DNA of 32,089 bases, from positions 1 through 32,089 of the forward strand of contig JAOAUD010000013.1 in NCBI GenBank assembly GCA_030157755.1, read 5' to 3'. The translations under genes and the position numbers were made by a program. Under the pieces are notes generated by a model. It was not told the origin of the DNA. It was given only the letters and a program-made list of their open reading frames with translations, and searched no databases. Positions 30,939 to 32,089 of this stretch are shown here, piece by piece (positions within the stretch are counted from its first letter, which is position 1; each line of letters starts with the position of its first letter). Source of the stretch: Candidatus Nanopelagicales bacterium (GTDB lineage Bacteria; Actinomycetota; Actinomycetes; S36-B12; UBA10799).

Positions 30939-32089
30939 AGATCGATGGGCAACTCCTGGAACAGTCAGGGGCGCCACGCGGCGACCTGGCAACGAGCCCG
31001 TTGGCGGCTGACGTGATCACTGAGGTCATTGACCTGCGTGACCCACTGCACCGCCTTCGTCAACTCAGTGATGGTTGCCCACTCGAAGTCCTTCGCGCTA
31101 GCGATGGGGCAGTCTCCGCAGTTGGCCAACTCGGTGAGACAGCGTGCGTACTCTTCGCCACTGATCCTCGTCACAAGGGCGGGGCACTCGGAGTCGACGG
31201 CTGCGCCGCAATCGTCGACGCCTACGAGACGGCAGTGTCCCGGGGACTGCCGATCATTGGGATCTGGCAGTCGGGCGGGGCACGACTGCCAGAAGGTGCT
31301 GCGAGCCTGGATGCAGTTGGGTCCGTCTTCGCCGCCATGACAAGAGCTAGCGGAATCGTGCCGCAGATCAGCGTGGTGCTCGGCCCAGCCGCCGGAGGTG
31401 CCGCGTACGGTCCCGCCCTGACTGATGTTGTCATCGTCGGCCCAGCCGCGCGAGTCTTCGTGACCGGTCCAGACATCGTCAACAGCGTTACCGGAGAGAC
31501 GGTCGACGCCGAATCCCTCGGTGGTCCGCACGTTCATGCCAAGTCGTCCGGTCTAAGCCACATCCGGACCGGGAGCGACGGTGAGGCACTCGCCCGTGCC
31601 CGCGAGGTGGCCTCACTGTTGAGTAACACACACACCGGGATGCCCTCAGCCGCGAACGCTTCGGAAGCTGTCGATCCGGGCCAGTTTCTCCCGACGAATG
31701 AGCGGCGCGCGTATGACGTTCGCCCCATCGTCGCCAGCGTTCTTGATGAGTCGCCGACCGAACTTCACCGTGAATGGGCCCCCAACATCGTCACTAGTCT
31801 TGGCCGCCTAGATGGCCAACCCGTAGGTGTAATCGCGAACAACCCAATCCGAATGGGCGGGTGTCTGACCGCTGCGGCATCAGAGAAAGCCGCACGTTTC
31901 GTTCGACTCTGCGATGCGTTCGGCTTGCCACTGATCGTGCTTGTTGACGTCCCGGGCTACCTTCCGGGTGGCAAACAGGAGGCCGACGGGATTGTTCGAC
32001 GCGGTGCCAAATTGCTGCATGCATTCGCCGCAGCACAGGTTCCCCGATTCACGGTGATCACCCGAAAGGCATACGGCGGTGCGTACATC
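30935..32089 (+). CDS. accD: Acyl-CoA carboxylase carboxyltransferase subunit (AccD6-like), 3' truncated
   Basis: This is the carboxyltransferase subunit of a biotin-dependent acetyl/propionyl-CoA carboxylase, which makes malonyl-CoA for the preceding fab enzymes. The frame opens with ATG 30935 (MKIDGQLLEQ), overlapping the fabF stop as ATGA, and stays open to the window end, so it is missing from the ORF track. My translation shows IIGIWQSGGARLPEGAASL, GPAAGGAAYGPALTDVVIV, FVTGPDIVNSVTGE, RRAYDVRPIVASVLDE, and DVPGYLPGGKQEADGIVRRGAKLLHAFAAAQ, ending RKAYGGAYI. These match the two crotonase-fold halves of AccD6-type proteins, which also sit at the end of the mycobacterial fabD-kas operon. About 385 residues are visible; the C-terminal part is missing. 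Confidence 0.95.
   Translation, partial: MKIDGQLLEQSGAPRGDLATSPLAADVITEVIDLRDPLHRLRQLSDGCPLEVLRASDGAVSAVGQLGETACVLFATDPRHKGGALGVDGCAAIVDAYETAVSRGLPIIGIWQSGGARLPEGAASLDAVGSVFAAMTRASGIVPQISVVLGPAAGGAAYGPALTDVVIVGPAARVFVTGPDIVNSVTGETVDAESLGGPHVHAKSSGLSHIRTGSDGEALARAREVASLLSNTHTGMPSAANASEAVDPGQFLPTNERRAYDVRPIVASVLDESPTELHREWAPNIVTSLGRLDGQPVGVIANNPIRMGGCLTAAASEKAARFVRLCDAFGLPLIVLVDVPGYLPGGKQEADGIVRRGAKLLHAFAAAQVPRFTVITRKAYGGAYI

Noticed and set aside
1-32089. CRISPR arrays, tRNAs, insertion sequences, prophage genes
   Set aside because: No spaced direct repeats, cloverleaf sequences, transposases or integrases were recognised on reading both strands and the ORF list.

Overview
The window is a compact, mid-to-high GC stretch of an actinobacterial chromosome. 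The evidence for this is a FasR/MabR-type PucR regulator in front of fabD-fabH-acpP-fabF-accD, a mycothiol-type DinB-fold protein, an actinobacterial-style polyprenyl synthase, an MMPL exporter, many GTG starts, and several TANNNT boxes a few bases before a start codon (leaderless style). I cannot name genus or species. No tRNA, rRNA, CRISPR array, insertion sequence or phage gene was seen, and no gene-free stretch exceeds about 260 bases.

Region 1 (1-13481) is a carotenoid and envelope block. It starts inside a CruF-type carotenoid hydratase, translationally coupled to a CruG-like glycosyltransferase. A VanX-type D-Ala-D-Ala dipeptidase, a secreted LRR/Ig surface protein and a CrtI-family desaturase (CrtD-like by its C-terminal motif) follow. 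On the opposite strand are a DrrAB-type ABC exporter with its PadR regulator, a CDP-alcohol phosphatidyltransferase and metF. Divergent from metF is a second carotenoid operon: polyprenyl (GGPP) synthase, a more canonical CrtI, and a hotdog-fold thioesterase-like protein. Together these predict an acyclic, hydroxylated and glycosylated carotenoid. Phytoene synthase and any cyclase or C50 elongase are not in the window.

Region 2 (13506-24411) is a mixed housekeeping and accessory block: an MMPL transporter, an alpha/beta hydrolase, a CDGSH-Fer4_19-CDGSH iron-sulfur protein divergent from a small catalase-like heme protein, then a minus-strand run. Read in its direction of transcription that run is a secreted lysozyme-like coiled-coil protein, a DinB/maleylpyruvate isomerase-type protein, an inositol-monophosphatase-family enzyme, a small GNAT-like protein, a membrane-anchored lipase and a symporter-like membrane protein.

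Region 3 (24579-32089) reads entirely on the plus strand: a PfkB sugar kinase coupled to a TauE/SafE exporter, the fatty-acid regulator FasR, and the fab operon ending in accD, which runs off the window. The fab genes overlap or nearly overlap, indicating one transcript making fatty acids from malonyl-CoA.

The most notable oddities are: the FasR gene appears to start at a non-standard ATC codon placed perfectly behind a Shine-Dalgarno sequence; three of the five convergent gene pairs overlap by exactly four bases at their stop codons; the padR promoter region holds two palindromes; and the CDP-alcohol phosphatidyltransferase lacks the usual arginine of its signature.
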